Origin: Fidelibacterota bacterium
GTDB taxonomy: Bacteria > Fidelibacterota > Marinisomatia > Marinisomatales > TCS56
NCBI GenBank assembly: GCA_013203015.1
Contig: JABMPO010000071.1
Location: forward strand, 1-16,691
DNA length: 16,691 nucleotides
Direction: 5' to 3'
Shown: one piece after another, positions 7,492 through 13,866 of the stretch
Layout of the letters: every line of letters begins with the position of its first letter
Position numbering within the stretch: position 1 is the first letter of the stretch
Made by a program: the position numbers and the translations under genes
Notes under the pieces: model-generated
The model's input: only the letters and a program-made list of their open reading frames with translations
Told to the model about the DNA's origin: nothing
Database searches by the model: none

Positions 7492-7835
7492 ATAAAGAAA
7501 TTGAGTTTATGGAATGGAGGTCACAATATGTGTCCTCCAATTTTGATAAAATGGGATTGCGGTTTAAACTTACGGCTTTCACTGAGCAGGGTGTTGCAAT
7601 GCTTTCATCTGTGTTACGTAGCCCCCGAGCGGTTCAGGTTAATATTGCAATTATGCGGACTTTTGTTAAAATGCGGCAAATGTTAATGAGTCACAAAGAA
7701 TTGAAAGCTAAAATCGAAGTGCTGGAACAGAAATATGATCGAAATTTTCAAATTGTGTTTGCGGCGATTAAAGAGTTGATGGGACCGGTAAAGAAGTCCA
7801 AAATGAAGAAAATCGGATTTGAGATAAAGAAATAG
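7491..7835 (+). pseudogene. 3' remnant of an ORF6N-domain (phage-type) gene
   Basis: The frame read from 7491 gives DKEIEFMEWRSQYVSSNFDK, then AFTEQGVAMLSSVLRSPRAV and QVNIAIMRTFVKMRQML, and a C-terminal helical tail ending KKIGFEIKK. This is the distal half of the ORF6N DNA-binding domain plus the family's usual coiled-coil tail. The N-terminal half of the domain (normally about 90 or more residues) is absent, and family similarity begins essentially at the stop codon of the aminotransferase gene. An ATG at 7509 would give 108 residues but has no Shine-Dalgarno. ORF6N proteins are common in prophages and mobile islands and may act as regulators or antirepressors. Nothing else phage-like is nearby, so I read this as a truncated leftover. 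Expression as a short protein is possible but less likely. Confidence 0.7.
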
Positions 7836-8011
7836 GATTAACAATCCTGCCGCCAAAGGTATACCGCCGAAAGCATGCAGACACGCAAACGGGGAAGTTG
7901 ACTATAGAATGTTAAGTGCTATAGTAACTGTGATATAAAGTTTTATTGAATGCTATAAAAAAATTTTACGAATTAACCAGAAAGCTTTAATGTGTTCTGG
8001 GTACCGGATTA
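7836..8011. other. Intergenic region between converging genes
   Basis: This 176-bp stretch separates the ORF6N remnant from the heptamer tract at the 3' end of coaX. It shows no credible gene. A weak inverted repeat (CCAGAA at 7977-7982 and TTCTGG at 7995-8000) has a 12-base loop and no T-run, so I do not call it a terminator. Confidence 0.5.
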
Positions 8012-8074
8012 TAACTTCTTACTTCGTTGATCCTTGTTCTTTATTCTTCGCTCTTTGCTCTCCGTTCCCTGCTC
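8012..8074. repeat. Nine degenerate tandem heptamers
   Basis: Read in steps of seven from 8012, the tract contains nine units fitting a consensus close to TTTGYTC, for example CTTGTTC (8033-8039), TTTATTC (8040-8046), TTCGCTC (8047-8053), TTTGCTC (8054-8060) and TCCGTTC (8061-8067). Every unit ends in TC and has a T or C bias. On the other strand it reads as purine-rich GARCAAA units directly downstream of coaX. The last unit overlaps the first two bases of the coaX stop codon. It resembles the short tandemly repeated heptanucleotides described in filamentous cyanobacteria, but the units are more degenerate. Confidence 0.7.
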
Positions 8075-8840
8075 ATTTACAGTCTTTATAAATATGATAC
8101 AAACCCTTCAGAGTCAGATCTTCATCGAAATTTGTAATTGAATGGGAAATGCCGGCAATGACTTTTCCCAGTCCACCGGTTACGACTACCGGAACGTCGT
8201 TCCAGCCTTTTTCCCGTTTGATGCGGTTGACCATGCCATCCACCATATCAGCGGCGCCAAACAAAATACCGCTAGTTAGATTGGTCTGAGTATTAGTTCC
8301 GATGGAATTGGCTGGTACGGTAAAATCAATCCGGTACAGCAGAGCCGCTTTTTCCAACAGGTAATTGGCGCTGGTTTCGATTCCGGGAGCAATTGCACCG
8401 CCAATGAAATTGCCTTTTTCATCAATAACATCGAAAGTAGTGGCAGTGCCAAAATCAATGATAATTGCCGGTTTGCCGTATAACAGTCCTCCGGCATAGG
8501 AATTGGCGATCCGGTCGGCGCCTACTTCCCGGGGGGATTCAACCAGTAGTTCAATGCCCATATCCAGGGAGCCACTAACTTCCAGAGGTTCAATGTCGAG
8601 GTAATTGGTACTCATTTTCCGAAAAACAAAAGTAAGTTTTGGCACCACGCTGCCGATGACTACACCAGCCAGATCAGCCGGATTTACGTTTGAACTGCTG
8701 ATAATCTGATGGAAAATAGCCCAGCTTTCATCGATTGTCCGCGATTCTTCTGATTGCAGACGCCAACTGTTGATCAGTTTACCATCGGCAAACAGTCCGA
8801 TTACAATATTAGTATTGCCAACATCAATGGTTAATATCAT
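8073..8840 (-). CDS. coaX: Type III pantothenate kinase
   Basis: This 255-residue cytoplasmic enzyme catalyses the first step of CoA synthesis, ATP-dependent phosphorylation of pantothenate; type III enzymes are not feedback-inhibited by CoA. It has the ASKHA-fold signature of the family: IDVGNTN (5-11, phosphate loop), SPREVGADR (102-110, with catalytic Asp109), IDFGTATTFDVI (128-139) and GGAIAPGI (147-154). The length matches the usual 250-260 residues. The start abuts the birA stop with no gap (TGA directly followed by ATG), so the two genes are translationally coupled; birA-coaX adjacency is common in bacteria. The gene ends in the heptamer tract. Confidence 0.96.
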   Translation of the reverse strand: MILTIDVGNTNIVIGLFADGKLINSWRLQSEESRTIDESWAIFHQIISSSNVNPADLAGVVIGSVVPKLTFVFRKMSTNYLDIEPLEVSGSLDMGIELLVESPREVGADRIANSYAGGLLYGKPAIIIDFGTATTFDVIDEKGNFIGGAIAPGIETSANYLLEKAALLYRIDFTVPANSIGTNTQTNLTSGILFGAADMVDGMVNRIKREKGWNDVPVVVTGGLGKVIAGISHSITNFDEDLTLKGLYHIYKDCK

Positions 8841-9623
8841 TCAAATCTCCCGGAATTCGTGAATTTCACCGCTGGCGAAAGCACCGATCTTGCCAGCAAT
8901 GTTAAGCAACGCTTCACCGCGCTCATTGATTCCCATGAATTTACCTATAATATCTGATTCTGAAGTATGCATTGTGACTGCTGAATTGAGAAAAATTCCG
9001 TAACGCCTCCAGCGGGCAGGGATTTCTGGCGCCAGCGTATTCAACTGGTTTAAATACTGATAAAGAATTGACGTACTGGTAGTCAGGATTTTTTCCCGCT
9101 TGAATTTCTGCTTGGCAACCTGTCTCAAGGTTGTTACGGTTGAGCGCAGATTAGGAGAGAAATCGCTGATTAGATTATTGACATTGAGGCCAATACCAAT
9201 CACCGCAGTCGTGATTGTTTGAGCGCTAATTGTACTTTCACAGAGAATTCCACCAACCTTTTTGCCGTTCAGATAGATATCGTTGGGCCATTTCAGTTTA
9301 GCAGAGATATCAAACACCAACAGGGTTTCGACCACTGCAATTCCAGTAATAATTGGCAGCAAACCGGCAAGATTGGCGGAAAGTCCCGATCGCCGCAGAA
9401 TCGAAAATGTTAAACTGGTTTCTGCTTGCGACTGCCAGGCATGCGCCCCGCGGCCGCGACCGGCAGTTTGATGATCGGTAACTATCAGCGTGTCTCTGTC
9501 AGTCCCGGCTTTGTGGATTTTCCAGGCCTGGTCATTGGTTGATGGCAGGACTGGGTAGTATTCAACTGCCAGCGGGATTTGAGCCTGTTTCAGGCTACTT
9601 TTTACCTCCCGAAGGTCGAGCAC
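8841..9623 (-). CDS. birA: Biotin--[acetyl-CoA-carboxylase] ligase, lacking the repressor domain
   Basis: The 260-residue protein joins biotin, via biotinyl-AMP, to the Lys of biotin carboxyl carrier domains; its likely client is the AMKM protein encoded about 3.7 kb away on the same strand. Visible motifs: substrate entry STNDQAW (28-34), the biotin/AMP loop GRGRGAHAW (55-63), KWPNDIYLNGKKVGGILCE (111-129), and GIGLNVN (143-149). The C-terminal SH3-like domain is at about 215-258. The N-terminal winged-helix domain of E. coli BirA is absent, so it is a class I ligase and not a biotin operon repressor. The start is a GTG four bases after the stop of the PAP2-like gene, with no clear Shine-Dalgarno, pointing to coupling. 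Confidence 0.95.
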   Translation of the reverse strand: MLDLREVKSSLKQAQIPLAVEYYPVLPSTNDQAWKIHKAGTDRDTLIVTDHQTAGRGRGAHAWQSQAETSLTFSILRRSGLSANLAGLLPIITGIAVVETLLVFDISAKLKWPNDIYLNGKKVGGILCESTISAQTITTAVIGIGLNVNNLISDFSPNLRSTVTTLRQVAKQKFKREKILTTSTSILYQYLNQLNTLAPEIPARWRRYGIFLNSAVTMHTSESDIIGKFMGINERGEALLNIAGKIGAFASGEIHEFREI

Positions 9624-9627
9624 GGTG

Positions 9628-10206
9628 CTAAATAAAAAATAATTTTAATTGGACAATCGTAAAGACGAAACCAAATATTAAACCGACTATAACCTGGGTT
9701 GGTGTATGAGCTTTTAGTATCACACGGGAAGTGCCCACCAGAGCAGCCAGGGCTGCCATGGGGAAAGCATAGGAATTCCAGAGAACCCACAGGGCTGCCA
9801 GCGGTCCCGTGAGACCGGCGGCGTGGATTGAGATTTTCCAATAGCGGGTGATAACGGTTACGATAATGATATTGGTCAGCGAACAGAATACCAGTCCTTT
9901 GGTAATATTATCAGCGTTCAGCCACTCAAGGATCAAATAGGCGGCGCCGTAGGAAAATATTCCAATCAGTAGTGGGATGAACCGTTGTTCGCGCAATGAA
10001 ACATCCAGATCGGTTATAGCACCTTTTTTCTTCAACCACAGCATAGCTACTATGGGAACGATGGTGGCGAAAAACAACACTATCAGCCAGATTATCATGC
10101 GATTTGATCCGGGATTGCTGGCCTGATTTATCAGGATAGCAAAGGCGCCGGGAGCAACAATTACCGGATTGAAAATATTGGAGATGGCCTTTGCTAAACC
10201 GATCAT
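9628..10206 (-). CDS. PAP2-like integral membrane protein
   Basis: I place the start at the ATG at 10206, giving 192 residues (MIGLAKAISNIFNP...). A longer frame from a TTG at 10287 would overlap the LysM gene by over 70 bases and is less likely. About five or six hydrophobic helices are visible. Motifs resemble the type 2 phosphatidic acid phosphatase superfamily: an Arg/Lys-rich loop before a helix (DVSLREQRF), an IHAAG segment in the place of the SGH motif, and SRVILKAHTPTQVIVG for the SRxxxxxHxxxDV motif, with Gln replacing Asp. The active-site set is altered, so activity is uncertain; it could act in undecaprenyl or lipid phosphate metabolism or be a non-catalytic relative. It starts 7 bases after the stop of the LysM lipoprotein gene. 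Confidence 0.75.
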   Translation of the reverse strand: MIGLAKAISNIFNPVIVAPGAFAILINQASNPGSNRMIIWLIVLFFATIVPIVAMLWLKKKGAITDLDVSLREQRFIPLLIGIFSYGAAYLILEWLNADNITKGLVFCSLTNIIIVTVITRYWKISIHAAGLTGPLAALWVLWNSYAFPMAALAALVGTSRVILKAHTPTQVIVGLIFGFVFTIVQLKLFFI

Positions 10207-10213
10207 GATTTCA

Positions 10214-10972
10214 TTAACTGCAAGGATCCAGTTTTTTCCTGAGTTTGATTTCCATACCGGGATCGAGAATTCCGTCGTTTGCTTCAAGCATTTCTTCGTT
10301 ATCCATATACAGGATTATCCAGGCCAGTTCATCGCCAAACACTTTCCCGGCGATAGACCACAGGGTTTCGCCACTTGAAACCACATACTGGTAAAATTGC
10401 ACCGGACATTTTTTTACTTCAGCGGCAGGTTTTAACAGATCCAGGAAGCGGTAAGGATAGATCAGGTTCGGATTGGATCCGATTTTTTCCCTATTCCAGG
10501 CATAGATTTTCTTCCACATCAGCCAGTCACCGTATTGCTGCTTGGCAATTTTGCTCAGAAAATCACCACGATTGATCATGTAATCTTCGTACAGGCTATC
10601 TGCGAAAACCACTTCCGGTTTTGGTATTGGTGGTGTAATGATAATATTCTCGATCAGCGGTTCCGGCTCCCTGATTGTATCGGCTGGTGCCGGTTCGGCA
10701 ATCTCTATGGTTTCCGGCTCTGGTACTGATTCAACACTATCAATTAAGGTAACTTCTTCCTCTTGGGGATCAGCTTGATCCACAATAACAGCTATTTCTG
10801 GTTCCCCGCTTTTATCAAAATTTAGGTCGGTATTGTTCTCACCCAACCCCAATCTCTGGGAATCAGTAGATTCCTCAGTTTGCTGCGGTGGATCAGGGGT
10901 AACCAATTCCTCGGTTTTTTTGGCGCACGATACCAGCAAAACGAATAGCAAAACTATGGTTATTTTTTTCAT
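10214..10972 (-). CDS. LysM-domain lipoprotein
   Basis: The 252-residue product begins with a lipoprotein signal (MKKITIVLLFVLLVSC, lipobox LVSC with Cys16). A long acidic, Pro- and Glu-rich linker follows (about 20-125), which should be disordered and span the periplasm or surface. Two LysM-type peptidoglycan-binding modules come next: about 130-180 (INRGDFLSKIAKQQYGDW...NREKI) and 195-247 (VVSSGETLWSIAGKVFGDE...DPGMEIKL). There is no catalytic domain, so it is probably a cell-wall tether or adaptor. A good Shine-Dalgarno (AGGA, six-base spacer) precedes the ATG and a promoter lies upstream at 11002-11029. It is the first gene of the run LysM, PAP2-like, birA, coaX. Confidence 0.88.
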   Translation of the reverse strand: MKKITIVLLFVLLVSCAKKTEELVTPDPPQQTEESTDSQRLGLGENNTDLNFDKSGEPEIAVIVDQADPQEEEVTLIDSVESVPEPETIEIAEPAPADTIREPEPLIENIIITPPIPKPEVVFADSLYEDYMINRGDFLSKIAKQQYGDWLMWKKIYAWNREKIGSNPNLIYPYRFLDLLKPAAEVKKCPVQFYQYVVSSGETLWSIAGKVFGDELAWIILYMDNEEMLEANDGILDPGMEIKLRKKLDPCS

Positions 10973-11001
10973 TCCAAATCCTATCGGTAATTACAGCAAT
11001 A

Positions 11002-11029
11002 ATTATTCCAGATTAGTCTTTATGGTCAA
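11002..11029 (-). promoter_or_regulatory. Sigma70-type promoter for the LysM-PAP2-birA-coaX run
   Basis: On the minus strand, TTGACC (11029-11024) and AATAAT (11007-11002) are separated by exactly 16 bases; each hexamer matches the sigma70 consensus at five of six positions. A transcript starting about 7 bases downstream of the -10 would have a leader of roughly 20-25 bases, containing the AGGA ribosome binding site of the LysM gene. Consensus sigma70 spacing may not apply exactly if the organism is related to Bacteroidota, whose promoters differ. Confidence 0.5.
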
Positions 11030-11113
11030 CGTCATTTTCAGTAAAAAGTTCACGGTCTTAATACGAAAAGCATGGCCAAGTCGACCCTGAATTTACAAAA
11101 ATTACTAAATATT

Positions 11114-12604
11114 TCAGGGATTGAATTCACCAAAAACAGATCGCATAACATCGGCGATTTCACCCAACGTGCAGCGGTTTTTCACACAATCGACAATGTA
11201 AGGCAACAGGTTGTTATCATTACCGGAAGCAGCCTTTGACAACCGATCCAATTGCGTCCGGGCTGAGGTATTATCCCGTTTGATCATAAATTGCTTCACA
11301 TGTTTTTGTTGTTTTTGCACTGCTGTTGCATCGATATTCAAGATTGTTGGTTCCACGGTCTGGTCATCGACATATTTATTTACACCCACCAAATGAATCT
11401 TCCCGCTGTCAATATTGCGTTGGTGTTCGTAAGCGCTGGTTGCGATTTCATTCTGGATCCAGCCTTGCTCAATTGCCCGGACTGCACCACCCAATTCGTC
11501 AATTTTATCGATCAGATTCAGAGCTTCAGCGGCGATTTCATCTGTCATTTCTTCGATTACATAACTTCCGCCAAAGGGGTCGGGATGCTCTGGAATGCCC
11601 GTTTCTTCAGCGATTACCTGCTGGGTACGCAGAGCCAAACGGGCTGCCTCTGCACTGGGTAAAGCCAAGGCTTCATCGCGGCTGTTGGTATGCAATGACT
11701 GGGTTCCGCCCAGAATCGCCGATAAGGCTTGGATGCTGGTGCGAACCACGTTGTTGTCAATCTGCTGCGCCGTTAGGGTGGAGCCGCCAGTCTGAGTGTG
11801 GAATCGCAACAACATTGCTTTGGGATTCGTTACACCAAATCGTTCTTTCATTGTCATCGCCCACAACCGTCGGGCAGCCCGGAATTTGGCGATCTCAGTC
11901 AAAAATCCATTGTGGGCATTAAAGAAAAATGACAATCGGGCGCCAAAAACATTGACATCCAATCCGGCGTCTATAGCAGCCTGTACATAGGCTATTCCGT
12001 TCGCCAGGGTAAAAGCTATTTCCTGTGCCGCGGTACTGCCGGCTTCGCGAATATGATAGCCGGAAATTGAAATCGTATTCCATTTTGGCAGGTGGCTGGC
12101 GCAAAATCGGAAGGTATCTGTTACCAGCCGCATGGAAGGCTCAGGAGGATAGATATAGGTTCCGCGGGCAATATATTCCTTGAGGATATCATTTTGGATC
12201 GTTCCCCGAAGCCGTTCTGTGGGAGCGCCGGTTTCTTCTGCTACAACGATGTACATTGCCAGCAGAATGGCGGCGGTGGAATTGATCGTCATTGAAGTAG
12301 AAACTTGGCCCAGCGGAATATCCCGAAATAGACGGTGCATATTATCGATGGTGGTAATAGGAACCCCGACCCGCCCGACTTCACCGGTGGCCATTGGGTG
12401 ATCGGAATTATAACCAATCTGGGTCGGCAGATCAAATGCCACGGATAAACCCATAACACCCTGTTCCAGCAAATACTTATAGCGTTGATTCGATTCTTCA
12501 GCCGATGAAAATCCCGCATACTGGCGGGTCGTCCACAAACGGGACCGGTACATCTCAGGATATAGTCCCCGCGTAAATGGATAATCCCCCGGTTTTTCAA
12601 TCAT
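11114..12604 (-). CDS. mcmA: Methylmalonyl-CoA mutase large (catalytic) subunit
   Basis: The 496-residue protein is the TIM-barrel catalytic part of the adenosylcobalamin enzyme that interconverts (R)-methylmalonyl-CoA and succinyl-CoA. Conserved blocks include PFTRGLYPEMY, RQYAGF, STSMTINSTAA, GTIQNDILKEYIARGTYI, ISISGYHIREAG, RLSFFF, GGTQSLHTNSRDEALALP and DPFGGSY. Tyr29, Arg147 and His184 correspond, with a constant offset of 60, to the Propionibacterium residues Tyr89, Arg207 and His244; this Tyr/Arg pair favours methylmalonyl- over isobutyryl-CoA. The N-terminus is therefore about 60 residues short of the classical subunit. It ends at VFGEFNP, so the B12-binding domain is absent and must be a separate subunit encoded elsewhere. 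The start overlaps the J-domain gene stop by ATGA. Confidence 0.93.
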   Translation of the reverse strand: MIEKPGDYPFTRGLYPEMYRSRLWTTRQYAGFSSAEESNQRYKYLLEQGVMGLSVAFDLPTQIGYNSDHPMATGEVGRVGVPITTIDNMHRLFRDIPLGQVSTSMTINSTAAILLAMYIVVAEETGAPTERLRGTIQNDILKEYIARGTYIYPPEPSMRLVTDTFRFCASHLPKWNTISISGYHIREAGSTAAQEIAFTLANGIAYVQAAIDAGLDVNVFGARLSFFFNAHNGFLTEIAKFRAARRLWAMTMKERFGVTNPKAMLLRFHTQTGGSTLTAQQIDNNVVRTSIQALSAILGGTQSLHTNSRDEALALPSAEAARLALRTQQVIAEETGIPEHPDPFGGSYVIEEMTDEIAAEALNLIDKIDELGGAVRAIEQGWIQNEIATSAYEHQRNIDSGKIHLVGVNKYVDDQTVEPTILNIDATAVQKQQKHVKQFMIKRDNTSARTQLDRLSKAASGNDNNLLPYIVDCVKNRCTLGEIADVMRSVFGEFNP

Positions 12605-13350
12605 GAGAATTGTCGCTCTTGTTTGATATTTTGATAGGCTGCGTTGACAGCCTTGAATTTCTCTTCCGCCAGATTTTGCAGATCCTGACCCAGGTGGGCA
12701 ACTTTATCCGGATGATATTTATTTGCCATTTTCCGATAGGCTTTCTTGATTTCGGGGACGGCGGTGTCGACGTCAATCCCCAAAATTTTATAGGCGCCAT
12801 CAGTTTCTTTGATGAACATGGCTCTGATGGAATCAAAATCATTGCTGTTTACATTCAGGTAGCTGGCGATCCGCTGAATTACTGCAATTTCATCATTGTG
12901 GATTTGACCATCTGATTGGGACAGCCCGAATAAGACATGAATTAATTCCAGGCGACTGGGATGATCCATGGATTGCTGTATCTGACGACAAACATCTCGC
13001 AGTGGATAATCTTGCTCAACAATATCGCGGAACAGCAGCATTAGATCATGGGCATTCTGAGAACCGAATTGCCGTACTAAAAATTGCTTCACATATTCCA
13101 ATTCGGATTTTAACATTTTGCGATCGGCCCTCATTACTACCGCAAATAAAACTAGCAGCGAAACTGCGAAATCGCCTGGTTGAGTTCGATTCGGCGATCG
13201 GGTGCTGCGAAATCCGCCCCCAAAATTTGATGAACCATCCGCACCGGATGATTCACTCATTGTTGCCAGGGCGTAACCAATAATACCCCCGATGGGTCCC
13301 CCCAGAGCCCAACCGATTCCTCCCCACATAACCCGTTTACCTAAACCCAT
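12601..13350 (-). CDS. DjlA-like membrane J-domain protein with TerB-like domain
   Basis: The 249-residue protein has three parts. Residues 9-31 are a Gly-rich hydrophobic segment (GGIGWALGGPIGGIIGYALA), probably a single membrane helix. Residues about 58-180 are a helical TerB/DjlA-type domain (VLFAVVMRADRKMLKSELEY, later LSQSDGQIHNDEI). Residues 184-249 are a C-terminal J domain with the HPD motif at 213-215 (KYHPDK) and DAYKILG-like start (GAYKILGI). Order and length match E. coli DjlA, a DnaK co-chaperone anchored in the inner membrane with the J domain in the cytoplasm. The gene lies 6 bases after the carrier protein gene, whose last codons supply a GGAG ribosome binding site, and overlaps the mutase start by ATGA. 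Confidence 0.88.
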   Translation of the reverse strand: MGLGKRVMWGGIGWALGGPIGGIIGYALATMSESSGADGSSNFGGGFRSTRSPNRTQPGDFAVSLLVLFAVVMRADRKMLKSELEYVKQFLVRQFGSQNAHDLMLLFRDIVEQDYPLRDVCRQIQQSMDHPSRLELIHVLFGLSQSDGQIHNDEIAVIQRIASYLNVNSNDFDSIRAMFIKETDGAYKILGIDVDTAVPEIKKAYRKMANKYHPDKVAHLGQDLQNLAEEKFKAVNAAYQNIKQERQFS

Positions 13351-13356
13351 TAATAT

Positions 13357-13866
13357 TTATTCTCCTTCAATTCGTACCAGTAAATCGCCTTTGTTTTTCG
13401 ATTGCCCCTGTTTAACCATGATTTCAACTATTGTTCCGGTTTTTACGGCAATAATTTCATTTTCCATCTTCATCGCTTCGAGGATCAACAGTTTTGTACC
13501 CTTGGTCACCTGTTCCCCAGGTTGTACGAAAATTTGTTTTACCAATCCCGGAATCGGTGAAATGATGTTTTGGGATGATCCTTCGGCCGATTTATTTAGG
13601 CCGAATTTATCGAGTAATATCTGGGTCTCATCTTTCAGGTGGACAGTAAAAGATTGCTGGTTTAACGTTATTCGATAACCACCGTTTTTTTGAGTCAAGC
13701 TCAGATAATAAGATTTTCCGTTAATCAATAACGAATAAGAATAGGGGCTAAGCCGTTTACAGTCGATTTGCTGTGTCGAATCGGTGAAGGCCACTTTGAA
13801 TCCATAATCCTGAGGCTCAACACAAAATTCCACAATATTTTCATTGATAATTGCTTGAAATTTCAT
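13357..13866 (-). CDS. Biotin carboxyl carrier protein of an acyl-CoA carboxylase
   Basis: I choose the ATG at 13866, which overlaps the biotin carboxylase stop by ATGA, giving 169 residues; a frame extending 11 codons further has no support. Residues about 100-169 are a biotinyl/lipoyl domain with the biotin site Lys133 in LLILEAMKMENEI and the hinge Gly of ISPIPGLV. The first 95 residues are beta-rich (INENIVEFCVEPQDYGF...YSLLINGKSYYL) and resemble the BT-type region that links biotin carboxylase to the carrier in propionyl-CoA carboxylase alpha chains. So this gene and its upstream partner look like one such alpha chain split in two. The biotin is attached by the birA product of this window. 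Confidence 0.92.
   Translation of the reverse strand: MKFQAIINENIVEFCVEPQDYGFKVAFTDSTQQIDCKRLSPYSYSLLINGKSYYLSLTQKNGGYRITLNQQSFTVHLKDETQILLDKFGLNKSAEGSSQNIISPIPGLVKQIFVQPGEQVTKGTKLLILEAMKMENEIIAVKTGTIVEIMVKQGQSKNKGDLLVRIEGE

Noticed and set aside
8012..8074. Heptamer tract as a CRISPR array
   Set aside because: The units are contiguous seven-base repeats without spacers and there are no cas genes.
9628..10287. Longer version of the PAP2-like protein starting at 10287
   Set aside because: That start is a TTG without a ribosome binding site and would overlap the LysM gene by 74 bases; the ATG at 10206 fits the operon spacing and begins just before the first hydrophobic helix.
11085..11119. 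Inverted repeat CCCTGAA/TTCAGGG at the end of the mutase gene as a terminator
   Set aside because: The stem is only seven pairs with a 21-base loop and no following T-run on the minus strand; it also includes the stop codon. It is too weak to call.
11326..11922. 198-codon open frame on the plus strand opposite the mutase gene
   Set aside because: It has no family motifs, is rich in Arg, Pro, His and Ser as expected of an antisense frame, and lies wholly within a strongly conserved mutase.
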